Of a stretch of DNA of 9,691 nucleotides, positions 1 through 5,897 are shown piece after piece. Position 1 is the first letter of the stretch. The number at the start of each line of letters is the position of its first letter. Position numbers and translations under genes: made by a program. Source of the DNA: an uncultured Rhodospirillaceae bacterium (lineage in GTDB: Bacteria > Pseudomonadota > Alphaproteobacteria > Rhodospirillales > Casp-alpha2); the NCBI GenBank assembly GCA_913048145.1, contig CAJWVP010000090.1:1-9691 (forward strand), written 5' to 3'. Under the pieces are notes generated by a model, which saw only the letters and a program-made list of their open reading frames with translations, was not told where the DNA came from and searched no databases.

Positions 1-85
1 ATGTCATAAAAATGGCCGCGCTCGCGAAGAGGGCAATGAACGGCCATCCAGCTGGGTGCACGGGGACGAGGACGGTTTTCAGCAT
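1..85 (-). CDS. psd: Phosphatidylserine decarboxylase, N-terminal fragment (runs off left edge)
   Basis: Only the first 28 codons are in the window; the rest lies beyond position 1. The peptide begins MLKTVLVPVHPAGWPF and continues into a hydrophobic stretch (IALFASAAIF). This matches the N-terminus of alphaproteobacterial phosphatidylserine decarboxylase, where a Val/Ile-His-x-x-Gly-Trp-Pro-Phe motif leads into a membrane segment. The family converts phosphatidylserine to phosphatidylethanolamine at the inner membrane using a pyruvoyl cofactor made by self-cleavage. The catalytic C-terminal part is not visible. The ATG at 85-83 is preceded by an AAAGGAA ribosome binding site at a suitable distance. 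Upstream lies a long stretch with no intact gene, so the gene probably has its own promoter there, although I could not place one convincingly. The call rests on a short peptide, so it is good but not certain. Confidence 0.72.
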   Translation of the reverse strand, partial: MLKTVLVPVHPAGWPFIALFASAAIFMT

Positions 86-284
86 AGCAGATTCCTTTGG
101 TGGCGACGCGAGCGAATTGTCCAAATTTTACCGCTCATATCAAGCGTTTCCCCAAGATGTATGGTGGCGGGGCTGATGCGCGCGTCAGGCGCTGGATAGT
201 TACAGCGTTGGGTGAGTCCAAAAGGCAACGCATCATTAGGGAACGCATCACTTGAGAAAGACCAAAGCAAAAGACAAATGACGA

Positions 285-693
285 ATGAACCCGCAGAATT
301 TATCCACGCACGTATTCCTGGAAACGACCAAATATGGCGAAGACACCGACCTTGGCTTGGAGCGAGTTGTTGCCATGCAACAGGGCGAAGCGTTTGACGA
401 GCTGGAGCTCACCTGCGAATTTGCGATGCGACTGATACCCTTGACCAAATCGCCGATATCTCGTCTTGTGCCAATCTGGTCACTCTGCTTTAAACAGCGG
501 AGAATCCGATTGCGCTGGCCGACGCCATCACGGCTCTTTAACTGGCCAGTAAGGCACTCGAGGACCGCGTCTGGTCAATGCCGCATCAACAGATGATTCT
601 TTCTAACAAAACGATTTTAATGAGCCGTTTAACCCGATTGCGCTGATTTTGAACTCAGAGCGTCTCTTAATCCGGACGAAGCCTTATCTGTAA
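285..693 (+). pseudogene. Possible decayed gene of unknown function (two frameshifts, two in-frame stops)
   Basis: No intact gene of convincing quality lies between the Psd start and the LysM gene, but protein-like segments follow one another on the plus strand in different frames. The first runs from an ATG at 285 to about 425 (for example LGLERVVAMQQGEAFDELEL). Reading then continues best in another frame from about 424 to 612 (DTLDQIADISSCANLVTLL, then AENPIALADAITAL, then ASKALEDRVWSMPHQQMI), interrupted by TAA stops at 491-493 and 539-541. It shifts again to the third frame from about 613 (FNPIALILNSERLLIRTK) and ends at TAA 691-693. Joined, these would give a protein of about 135 residues, mostly helical and without a motif I recognise. 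A start at the ATG at 278, in the second frame, is also possible. The pattern fits a gene eroded by indels and nonsense mutations, but chance cannot be excluded without homologues. Confidence 0.35.
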
Positions 694-749
694 CTCTTGT
701 CCCACTATATCCGCTGGCCCATTGAACCGGCGGCGGTATGCGCCAGTGA

Positions 750-1808
750 TTAGTTCGTTGTCGGAACCGCAAAGACCTGGCCTGGAAAAATCATGTTTGG
801 GTCTTTGATCTGTTCCATGTTCGCTTCGAAAATCGTGGTGTAGCGGAACCCGCTCCCGTAGACGCGCCGCGCCAGGCGCCACAAACTGTTCCCCGGCTGC
901 ACAATGACCATTGGTTCAGGGGGCTGGGTATCCAACGGTTCGGCGCGGGCAAACGGCAATTCGATGCGGGTTTGCACCTTGCCGGCTTTGTTCACTTCGT
1001 CGGCGCGCAGGGAATAGAGGCCCGGGGCCACCGACTGATTGGGTTTCAGCCTCCAGGCACCATTGCCGTCCACGGGGGAGCGGCCGATTAGCTTATTATC
1101 CAAATAAATCTGCACAATTCGCGTCGGCTCGCCGCGACCGCTGATATGCAGGCGGCCGCTATCGTCATAATCAATCGTATCTACAGAAAGCGATTTTCCA
1201 GCGTCCTCCGGTTTGGACTTTTGCAGGATCGTGCTTGGACCATCGCCGATCCGTGGAAACTTTAGCGCCAGCGCCTGCGTGGGTGCCTTGGCTGTCTTCC
1301 CGGCGATATCCTTGTTCTTTTCAGGAACTATGATCACGACGACATCATCGGATGCGACGGGCTCTTTGCGCTCTTTGTCACGTTGCTCTAACGACAGATG
1401 GCGGCTGCCTGGCTCCAACGGTTTCTCAGGAACGAAAACCCACTCGCCACGATCGTCGGCATCCAACTGACCGACGAATTGTCCATTGTCAATAATGACG
1501 ACTGTACTATTCGGTTTCGCGCGACCGGCAATCACGGCATTACCACTTGGTGTAACGCGGACGACATCGAACGTGGGTTTTTCGAACGCGGGTTTTTTCG
1601 TGGTCAGTTGCGAAGGCTGAGGTTTTGCAACGGATGCTGGTTTTGGTGACACGGCTGCCGGCGCTTTGGCGCCGGACTCGGACGGCGTGAGTTCCTGGCC
1701 GGCCGCTTGCGGTGGCGTGACTTCGTCATTCCACAAATAGACATTAATGCCTATAGCCGTGAGCGCGATACCAATGCCGAAGACTATCAGTATAAGTGGA
1801 TTATTCAT
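750..1808 (-). CDS. Membrane-anchored LysM protein with two Ig-like repeats
   Basis: The 352-residue product has an N-terminal hydrophobic segment (about residues 4-26) that should anchor it in the inner membrane with the remainder in the periplasm. A Pro/Ala/Lys-rich linker (about 30-78) follows. Two related beta-rich repeats lie at about 79-150 and 207-285; each has the pattern hydrophobic-SG(R/N)-x-A/I-x-G-R, then a turn (DxxGEWVF or DGNGAWRL), then PG..SL, typical of bacterial Ig-like domains. A C-terminal LysM domain (about 300-350) has VQPGNSLWRLARRVYGSG and ends with the typical DPNMIFPGQVFAVP. LysM binds the GlcNAc backbone of peptidoglycan, so a cell-wall-associated structural or scaffolding role is likely; no catalytic domain is present. 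The ATG at 1808 has no clear ribosome binding site but gives a sensible N-terminus directly before the membrane segment. It is transcribed away from the LOG-family gene. The family is clear, the precise role is not. Confidence 0.85.
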   Translation of the reverse strand: MNNPLILIVFGIGIALTAIGINVYLWNDEVTPPQAAGQELTPSESGAKAPAAVSPKPASVAKPQPSQLTTKKPAFEKPTFDVVRVTPSGNAVIAGRAKPNSTVVIIDNGQFVGQLDADDRGEWVFVPEKPLEPGSRHLSLEQRDKERKEPVASDDVVVIIVPEKNKDIAGKTAKAPTQALALKFPRIGDGPSTILQKSKPEDAGKSLSVDTIDYDDSGRLHISGRGEPTRIVQIYLDNKLIGRSPVDGNGAWRLKPNQSVAPGLYSLRADEVNKAGKVQTRIELPFARAEPLDTQPPEPMVIVQPGNSLWRLARRVYGSGFRYTTIFEANMEQIKDPNMIFPGQVFAVPTTN

Positions 1809-2124
1809 AGTGCGTTCGACAGTAGCACGTCGCGTGGTACATGACCAAAAGAACCTTTAGAGCGAGAAAATTACTCAATGGTTTTTTCGGTCGAAACCGT
1901 TCTTTGTTCCACGGGTTGGGTGGTTTTTGTATAGCCGTGCTCGTCTTGGCAGGTTTCCGCATTCGACAACACGAATACGGTCAGCGTAACGTTCGTAAGA
2001 ACAGCGTTAAACGTTTGCATTGCTCAACAATCCGATACCTGAAAAGGTCCGACTCATATGAGCTCTGACGCTAAATTCGTGACAAAAGTTTTAAGGCTCA
2101 ATCACGAAAATGGGAGCAGAAAAA
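1809..2124. other. Intergenic region between divergent LysM and LOG-family genes
   Basis: This gap of about 316 bases is less GC-rich than its neighbours and must carry the promoters of both divergent genes, but I could not identify convincing -35/-10 pairs. It contains a 49-codon minus-strand reading frame (2020-1871, starting MQTFNAVLTNVTLTVFV) and an antisense 75-codon frame (1841-2068); neither has a ribosome binding site or a recognisable motif. A small perfect hairpin (CGGT, tetraloop, ACCG) sits at about 1888-1899, next to a run of T on the plus strand. I see nothing else that can be supported. Confidence 0.4.
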
Positions 2125-2709
2125 ATGATCGAATTTCAATCGCTTTGCGTATTCTGCGGTTCGAAATCTGGTGCCAACCCGGCCTATGAAGCCGAGTCTA
2201 GACGGCTCGGTACCCTGATGGCCGAGCGCGGAGTGCGCCTAGTGTATGGCGGTGGGCGGATTGGCCTCATGGGTGCGATCGCCGATGCAGTTGTGGATGG
2301 CGGCGGCGACGTGGTTGGGGTTATTCCGGAATTCCTTCTCCGCCTCGAAGTCGGCAACGACCAAGCCGGCGAACTGATCGTCACGGATACCATGCACACC
2401 CGCAAGGCTAAGATGTTTGAGTTGTCGGACGCCGCGGTGGTTTTGCCGGGCGGTATCGGCACCATGGACGAAACCATCGAGGTAATGACCTGGAAACAAC
2501 TTCGCCAGCATGACAAACCCATCGTCGTTATGAACGTTGATGGCTATTGGGATTCGTTTGTCGGCCTTATCGAATCGATCATCGAAGGTGGGTTCGCGCA
2601 TCCAAAAATCCGCGATCTGATATCCGTGGTCGACGGCGCCGATGACGTGTTCGACGCCCTGGCCAACGCACCAGAGCCGGACCATGAAGTGCTGACGTCC
2701 CATCTGTAA
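2125..2709 (+). CDS. LOG-family (TIGR00730) nucleotide 5'-monophosphate phosphoribohydrolase
   Basis: This 194-residue Rossmann-fold protein belongs to the LOG family (the cytokinin riboside 5'-monophosphate phosphoribohydrolase, formerly 'lysine decarboxylase', group). The family hydrolyses the N-glycosidic bond of nucleoside monophosphates such as AMP or cytokinin nucleotides, releasing base and ribose 5-phosphate in the cytoplasm. Visible hallmarks are CVFCGSKSG (8-16), the nucleotide-binding YGGGRIGLMG (41-50), MHTRKAKM (90-97, with the conserved Arg93) and the signature PGGIGTMDE (108-116, with the conserved Glu116) followed by TWKQL. The length is normal for the family. I chose the ATG at 2125 because GGGAG lies 8 nt before it; the in-frame ATG at 2110 would add five residues (MGAEK) but lacks a good ribosome binding site. 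In a free-living bacterium the role is more likely nucleotide salvage or housekeeping than hormone production; that is inference. Confidence 0.92.
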   Translation: MIEFQSLCVFCGSKSGANPAYEAESRRLGTLMAERGVRLVYGGGRIGLMGAIADAVVDGGGDVVGVIPEFLLRLEVGNDQAGELIVTDTMHTRKAKMFELSDAAVVLPGGIGTMDETIEVMTWKQLRQHDKPIVVMNVDGYWDSFVGLIESIIEGGFAHPKIRDLISVVDGADDVFDALANAPEPDHEVLTSHL

Positions 2710-2724
2710 CCCCGCCATCGTCGA

Positions 2725-2757
2725 GGGGATGCGAGCCCCGGCCCAGTTTCTTTTTTT
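2725..2757 (+). terminator. Possible intrinsic terminator after the LOG-family gene
   Basis: Sixteen bases after the stop codon, GGGG (2725-2728) can pair with CCCC (2736-2739) around a 7-base loop. A T-rich run, TTTCTTTTTTT, follows at 2747-2757. The stem is only 4 bp and a 7-base gap separates it from the T-run. An alternative pairing of the same GGGG with CCCC at 2710-2713 competes with it. It is in the right place but is not a strong terminator. Confidence 0.35.
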
Positions 2758-2964
2758 GGCTGCCTATTGTGAAAATTTACTTGCGTGTTCACTTTTTAAA
2801 GTTGGTGCAGAGGAGGTTTAAGGCCCCCGTATTAGCCGACGAAACAGAGTGGCTATAAGACCTTAAGGCTCGCCGAATATTAGGATCCAAATGCAATCCG
2901 CGATCAGATCGTCTGGCCCGACTGGCCCACCTGTATTTTCAGTGCTCTATAACGCCCATTAGCA

Positions 2965-3234
2965 TCATCGACGAAGATCGCCAATGGTCTGAAGCGCCGC
3001 CAGGCAACCGTCCGCCGCCGCGGTTAGCGGCTCGCCATTCGTGCCGTCCAAGAGTTGGGCGCGATAGGCCTCGTAATTATCCGGTCTAATATTCCGTATC
3101 TCGAAGGATTTGGCGACAATGTTCATGTTGGGGTAATAGGCGTGGGTCTGGGGCAAAGTCGCTGAGATGACCTCAGGCATCTGATTGTGGAGGGAGACAT
3201 CGAACGGGTGAACCTGGTTGGAGATGCCATCGGG
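2965..3234 (-). pseudogene. C-terminal remnant of an unidentified gene
   Basis: A minus-strand open stretch runs from just after an in-frame TGA (3237-3235) to a stop at 2965. Its codon use looks coding, with many G/C third positions. From the first ATG (3180) it would encode 71 residues, but there is no ribosome binding site and the protein-like sequence continues upstream of that ATG (SNQVHPFDVSLHNQ before MPEVISATLPQTHAYYP). That suggests the true N-terminus has been lost rather than that translation starts at 3180. The later part includes EIRNIRPDNYEAYRAQLLDG. I do not recognise the family. It lies downstream of the FAD oxidoreductase in the same orientation, about 160 bp away. An intact short gene with an unusual start is the alternative reading. 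The antisense frame at 3187-3399 is also open with aligned codon boundaries, so one of the two is probably a shadow of the other. Confidence 0.35.
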
Positions 3235-3342
3235 TCACATGAGCTGGGATTTGAGTTATATGTTGCAGTTTTCCTAAACGATGATTATCGCACAGGCTCC
3301 GCGCGGGCCAAAATGATCGAGTATTATATCCATCTTGGGTCG

Positions 3343-4629
3343 CTAAGGTACATAAAGGCTCTTCCAGAACTGATTGGCCTTGAAGGCCATATCGTATAGG
3401 CCCGATATCAACGGCGCGGTGGTGATAGTGCGAGGCTCGGAAATAGGCAAGGGCAGCTCGTCCTCCTGACCGCCGGCTAGCAATTCCGCCATGGCTTTGC
3501 CGAAGATCGTTCCCGTTGTTATGCCTCGGCCATTATAGCCGATGGGCGTGTACACACCGTCGGCGAGCCGGTGGATACGCGGCAGGCGGTCGGGCGTCAT
3601 GGCGATCTGACCGTGCCAGGCAGCATCGAACTCTACGGGACCGAGATCGGGAAATAGCCGCTGGAGCATACCGGCCGCCCAGCGGCGAGACAGGCCGTTG
3701 TCGCCGCCGACCACCGTGCCCATGGAGCCGATAATCAATCTTTCATAAGCATCGCGTCGGAGCGAGAACATGATAGTACCGGTATCCCACAGGCCTTGTC
3801 TGCCAGGTAAGATTTTGTGAACCCGCTCCCCCAAAGGCTTGGTGGCCAATTGAAAGTAATTGATCATCACGAAGGTGTTCTTGAGTCCGGGCCAGAGCGT
3901 ATCCGTGTAGGCGTTGGTGCCCAGGATCACTGTATCCGCGGTGACAACACCCCGGTTGGTTCGTAGTGTCCACTTATCGTTATGCCGGTCCAGCTTTTGG
4001 ATGTGCACACCCGTTGAGATCTTGGCGCCGACGGCGTTCGCGGCCCGTGCCAGCCCGCGAACGTATCCCATGGGATTGATCGTGCCGGCACGGTGATCAA
4101 GAAGACCTCCATAGAAGGCTTCGGTCCCGATTACCTCGGTCGCCTGCTCGCGCGACAGCAATTCCACGGGCGCGCCGAGCGCTTGCCATGTATCGGCGCG
4201 GCGGAGCAAGTCATCGAGACCGCTAGGTGCATGGGCGGCGTGGATGGTGCCTGACCGAGTGACTTCGCATCGGATCTGAAACCGTTCGATGAGCGAGAAC
4301 ACGTATTCCGGTGCGTCCCCCAGGCTCTGGATCAAGGCACCGCCGCGCGCCTTGCCCAATTTTTGTTCGACGTCGGCGGGTGGTAGCCACATGCCGGCAT
4401 TGACCAGCCCGGCATTGCGTCCGGACCCGCCGAAACCGATCTGGTTGGCTTCGAACACGTGGCAGCGGATGCCTTTCTCGCCGGCGTGCAGTGCGGTCGA
4501 TAGACCGGTGAACCCGCCGCCTACAATGGCCACGTCGCAGGTCAAGTCGCCGTTCATGGGATTGACGAATTTGGCCTCAACCGCCGAGGCGTCCCAAAGG
4601 GAAATATGATCCGACGTCTGGACGTGCAT
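3343..4629 (-). CDS. FAD-dependent amine/amino-acid oxidoreductase (DAO family, PuuB/DadA-like)
   Basis: The 428-residue protein has the DAO (PF01266) fold. Near the N-terminus is the dinucleotide-binding motif CDVAIVGGGFTGLSTAL (31-47), with the ribose-binding acidic residue in HVFEA (Glu60). FGGSGRNAG (66-74) follows, the PuuB/OrdL-type signature, and near the C-terminus GYNGRGIT (364-371) closes the FAD site. Relatives oxidise gamma-glutamylputrescine, D-amino acids, sarcosine or other secondary amines, reducing FAD and giving an imine that hydrolyses to an aldehyde or keto acid; the substrate here cannot be told. The ATG at 4629 overlaps the stop of a preceding small frame as TGATG and has no ribosome binding site of its own, which suggests translational coupling. 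A GTG at 4671 would add 14 residues of poor quality and was not chosen. It lies 126 bp downstream of bioB on the same strand and is probably co-transcribed with it. Confidence 0.87.
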   Translation of the reverse strand: MHVQTSDHISLWDASAVEAKFVNPMNGDLTCDVAIVGGGFTGLSTALHAGEKGIRCHVFEANQIGFGGSGRNAGLVNAGMWLPPADVEQKLGKARGGALIQSLGDAPEYVFSLIERFQIRCEVTRSGTIHAAHAPSGLDDLLRRADTWQALGAPVELLSREQATEVIGTEAFYGGLLDHRAGTINPMGYVRGLARAANAVGAKISTGVHIQKLDRHNDKWTLRTNRGVVTADTVILGTNAYTDTLWPGLKNTFVMINYFQLATKPLGERVHKILPGRQGLWDTGTIMFSLRRDAYERLIIGSMGTVVGGDNGLSRRWAAGMLQRLFPDLGPVEFDAAWHGQIAMTPDRLPRIHRLADGVYTPIGYNGRGITTGTIFGKAMAELLAGGQEDELPLPISEPRTITTAPLISGLYDMAFKANQFWKSLYVP

Positions 4630-4832
4630 CAGGTGTCGCCGAAAACGCGGTTCAGGATCTCCCAGATGCACTTGGTTGGATTTTCTGGGATCGCCGCCTC
4701 TTCTTTCTCCAGGTAGGTGAACAAGCCTTGAAGGGTCGGACCCGTAGCGTGTTGGTTATTGCGCCGCGTCGGCGAGATCGTATGAGGATTGACGGTTTCC
4801 CCTAAGCCCGAGGCGGGCAAATAGTTCAGCAT
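4629..4832 (-). CDS. Possible small protein between bioB and the FAD oxidoreductase (67 aa, start uncertain)
   Basis: This frame ends with a TGA that shares its A with the ATG of the FAD oxidoreductase (TGATG), the arrangement expected for a coupled upstream gene. Its second half looks like genuine protein (GLFTYLEKEEAAIP, then PENPTKCIWEILNRVFGDT) with coding-type codon use. The weak point is the start: the only ATG, at 4832, lies 77 nt inside the 3' end of bioB without a clear ribosome binding site, and the residues it adds (MLNYLPASGLGETV) are an out-of-frame reading of BioB. A TTG at 4724 would give a 31-residue product. I do not recognise a family. It could be a small accessory subunit of the FAD enzyme, a leader that primes translation, or simply an open spacer. 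Confidence 0.3.
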   Translation of the reverse strand: MLNYLPASGLGETVNPHTISPTRRNNQHATGPTLQGLFTYLEKEEAAIPENPTKCIWEILNRVFGDT

Positions 4833-5757
4833 CTCTGTCGCGGCCCGGGTTAGGCGTGGTTAGCAATTTCGTGCCTACGAAGATGGAGCCCGCGCCGGCC
4901 AGGAAGCAAAGCGCCTGCAACTCATCGCTCATGTCTTCGCGCCCGGCCGACAAGCGGATGACGGAGGCCGGCATCATTATCTTAGCGACCCCGATGGTGC
5001 GGACGAATTCTAGTGGATCCAGCTCCGGTGTACCGGCTAGAGGCGTACCTTCCACCGCGACTAGGCGGTTGATGGGAACGCTCTCCGGATGATTTGGTAG
5101 GTTGGCCATGGTGGCCAGCATGGCGGCCCGATCGTCCTGGCTTTCGCCCATGCCCACAATGCCGCCGGCACAGACCTTCAGGCCCGCGTTTCGCACATGG
5201 CCTAACGTTTCGAGGCGATCATCGTAGGTCCGTGTAGTGATGATCTCACCGTAAAATTCTTCCGACGTGTCTAGATTGTGGTTGTAGTAGTCCAGCCCCG
5301 CATCGCTTAGGCGCTCGGCCTGTTCAGCCCGCAGCATACCCAGCGTCACGCAGGTCTCCATGCCCAGGTCCCGGACCTGGGAGACCATCTCGCAAACCTT
5401 GTCCAGGTCCCGGTCCTTAGGGCTGCGCCAAGCTGCGCCCATACAGAACCGGGTTGCGCCGCCGGCCTTCGCCTGTTCCGCCTGGGCGACTACGGTGTTC
5501 ACAGCCATCAGTTTTTCCGCTTTTGTTCCCGTGTCGAACTTGGCTGATTGCGGGCAATAACCGCAGTCCTCGGGGCAACCGCCGGTCTTTACCGATAGCA
5601 GGTTCGACATCTGTACTATGTTGGGATCGAAGAACTGGCGATGGGCGGCTTGCGCGCGGAACAAGAGATCGTTGAGGGGCAGCGCAAATAGCGTCCGGGC
5701 TTCATCAGTGGTCCAGTCATGACGCACAGCTTCGGCCGAGTTTGGAGATGTGGACAT
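4756..5757 (-). CDS. bioB: Biotin synthase
   Basis: BioB is a radical-SAM enzyme that inserts sulfur into dethiobiotin to make biotin, the last step of biotin synthesis, in the cytoplasm. The 333-residue product has normal family length. The 4Fe-4S motif is GGCPEDCGYCPQS with Cys61, Cys65 and Cys68. The auxiliary 2Fe-2S ligands are all present: Cys105 (RFCMGAAW), Cys136 (ETCVTLGML), Cys196 (KVCAGGIVGMGE) and Arg268 (VIRLSAGR), each at a constant offset of 8 from the E. coli numbering. YNHNLDTS (158-165) is also conserved. The start at ATG 5757 is set by a near-perfect AAGGAGG 6 nt upstream; an in-frame start 42 residues earlier gives a Pro-rich extension untypical of BioB and was rejected. 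No other biotin genes are nearby, so bioB stands apart from any bioFDA cluster in this window. It is divergent from the amidase operon and heads the transcript containing the FAD oxidoreductase. Confidence 0.97.
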   Translation of the reverse strand: MSTSPNSAEAVRHDWTTDEARTLFALPLNDLLFRAQAAHRQFFDPNIVQMSNLLSVKTGGCPEDCGYCPQSAKFDTGTKAEKLMAVNTVVAQAEQAKAGGATRFCMGAAWRSPKDRDLDKVCEMVSQVRDLGMETCVTLGMLRAEQAERLSDAGLDYYNHNLDTSEEFYGEIITTRTYDDRLETLGHVRNAGLKVCAGGIVGMGESQDDRAAMLATMANLPNHPESVPINRLVAVEGTPLAGTPELDPLEFVRTIGVAKIMMPASVIRLSAGREDMSDELQALCFLAGAGSIFVGTKLLTTPNPGRDRDAELFARLGLRGNRQSSYDLADAAQ

Positions 5758-5776
5758 GATGTTCCTCCTTGCTCGG

Positions 5777-5804
5777 ATACTAGAAATCGCGGCCCGGGGG
5801 TCAA
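5777..5804 (-). promoter_or_regulatory. Candidate sigma-70 promoter of bioB
   Basis: Reading the minus strand, TTGACC (5804-5799) is followed after 16 bp by TAGTAT (5782-5777). This matches five of six -35 positions and four of six -10 positions. Transcription would start near 5770, leaving a leader of only about 13 nt, just long enough to hold the AAGGAGG. No BirA-type operator was recognised here. Confidence 0.5.
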
Positions 5805-5822
5805 GGGAAAAGCTAGGTGCGT

Positions 5823-5860
5823 CCGGTGGTTGAAATGCAGGGTCTTGGGCGCCCGGTGGT
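5823..5860 (+). repeat. Direct repeat CCGGTGGT, 30-bp period, upstream of the amidase
   Basis: CCGGTGGT occurs at 5823-5830 and again at 5853-5860, exactly 30 bp apart, close to three helical turns. The flanks are also alike: GCG starts 4 bases before the first copy, GCGC before the second, and T.GA follows each. Two copies on the same face of the helix between divergent genes could be paired regulator sites; chance duplication in GC-rich DNA is possible. Confidence 0.35.
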
Positions 5861-5882
5861 GGTGAGATATGTTGGCTCACCA
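5860..5882 (+). promoter_or_regulatory. Inverted repeat (7-bp arms) before the amidase ribosome binding site
   Basis: TGGTGAG (5860-5866) and CTCACCA (5876-5882) are perfect reverse complements separated by 9 bases. The repeat ends just before the GAAGGAGA ribosome binding site of the amidase. It could be an operator: a weak candidate promoter, TTGGGC (5845-5850), 17 bp, TATGTT (5868-5873), would have its -10 inside it. It could instead act in mRNA as a hairpin controlling access to the ribosome binding site. Which applies is inference. Confidence 0.4.
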
Positions 5883-5897
5883 TTGAAGGAGAAGAGC

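Noticed and set aside
1841..2068. 75-codon plus-strand frame in the LysM/LOG gap
   Set aside because: Arg-rich, no ribosome binding site, no recognisable motif, and it overlaps an equally uncertain minus-strand frame.
2239..2718. 159-codon minus-strand frame opposite the LOG-family gene
   Set aside because: The plus strand carries all LOG-family motifs; this frame has no support.
4630..4671. GTG start adding 14 residues to the FAD oxidoreductase
   Set aside because: No ribosome binding site and an Arg-rich non-conserved extension; the ATG at 4629 is explained by TGATG coupling.
5758..5883. 42-residue N-terminal extension of BioB
   Set aside because: The extension is Pro-rich and not BioB-like, whereas the ATG at 5757 has a near-perfect ribosome binding site and gives the usual family length.
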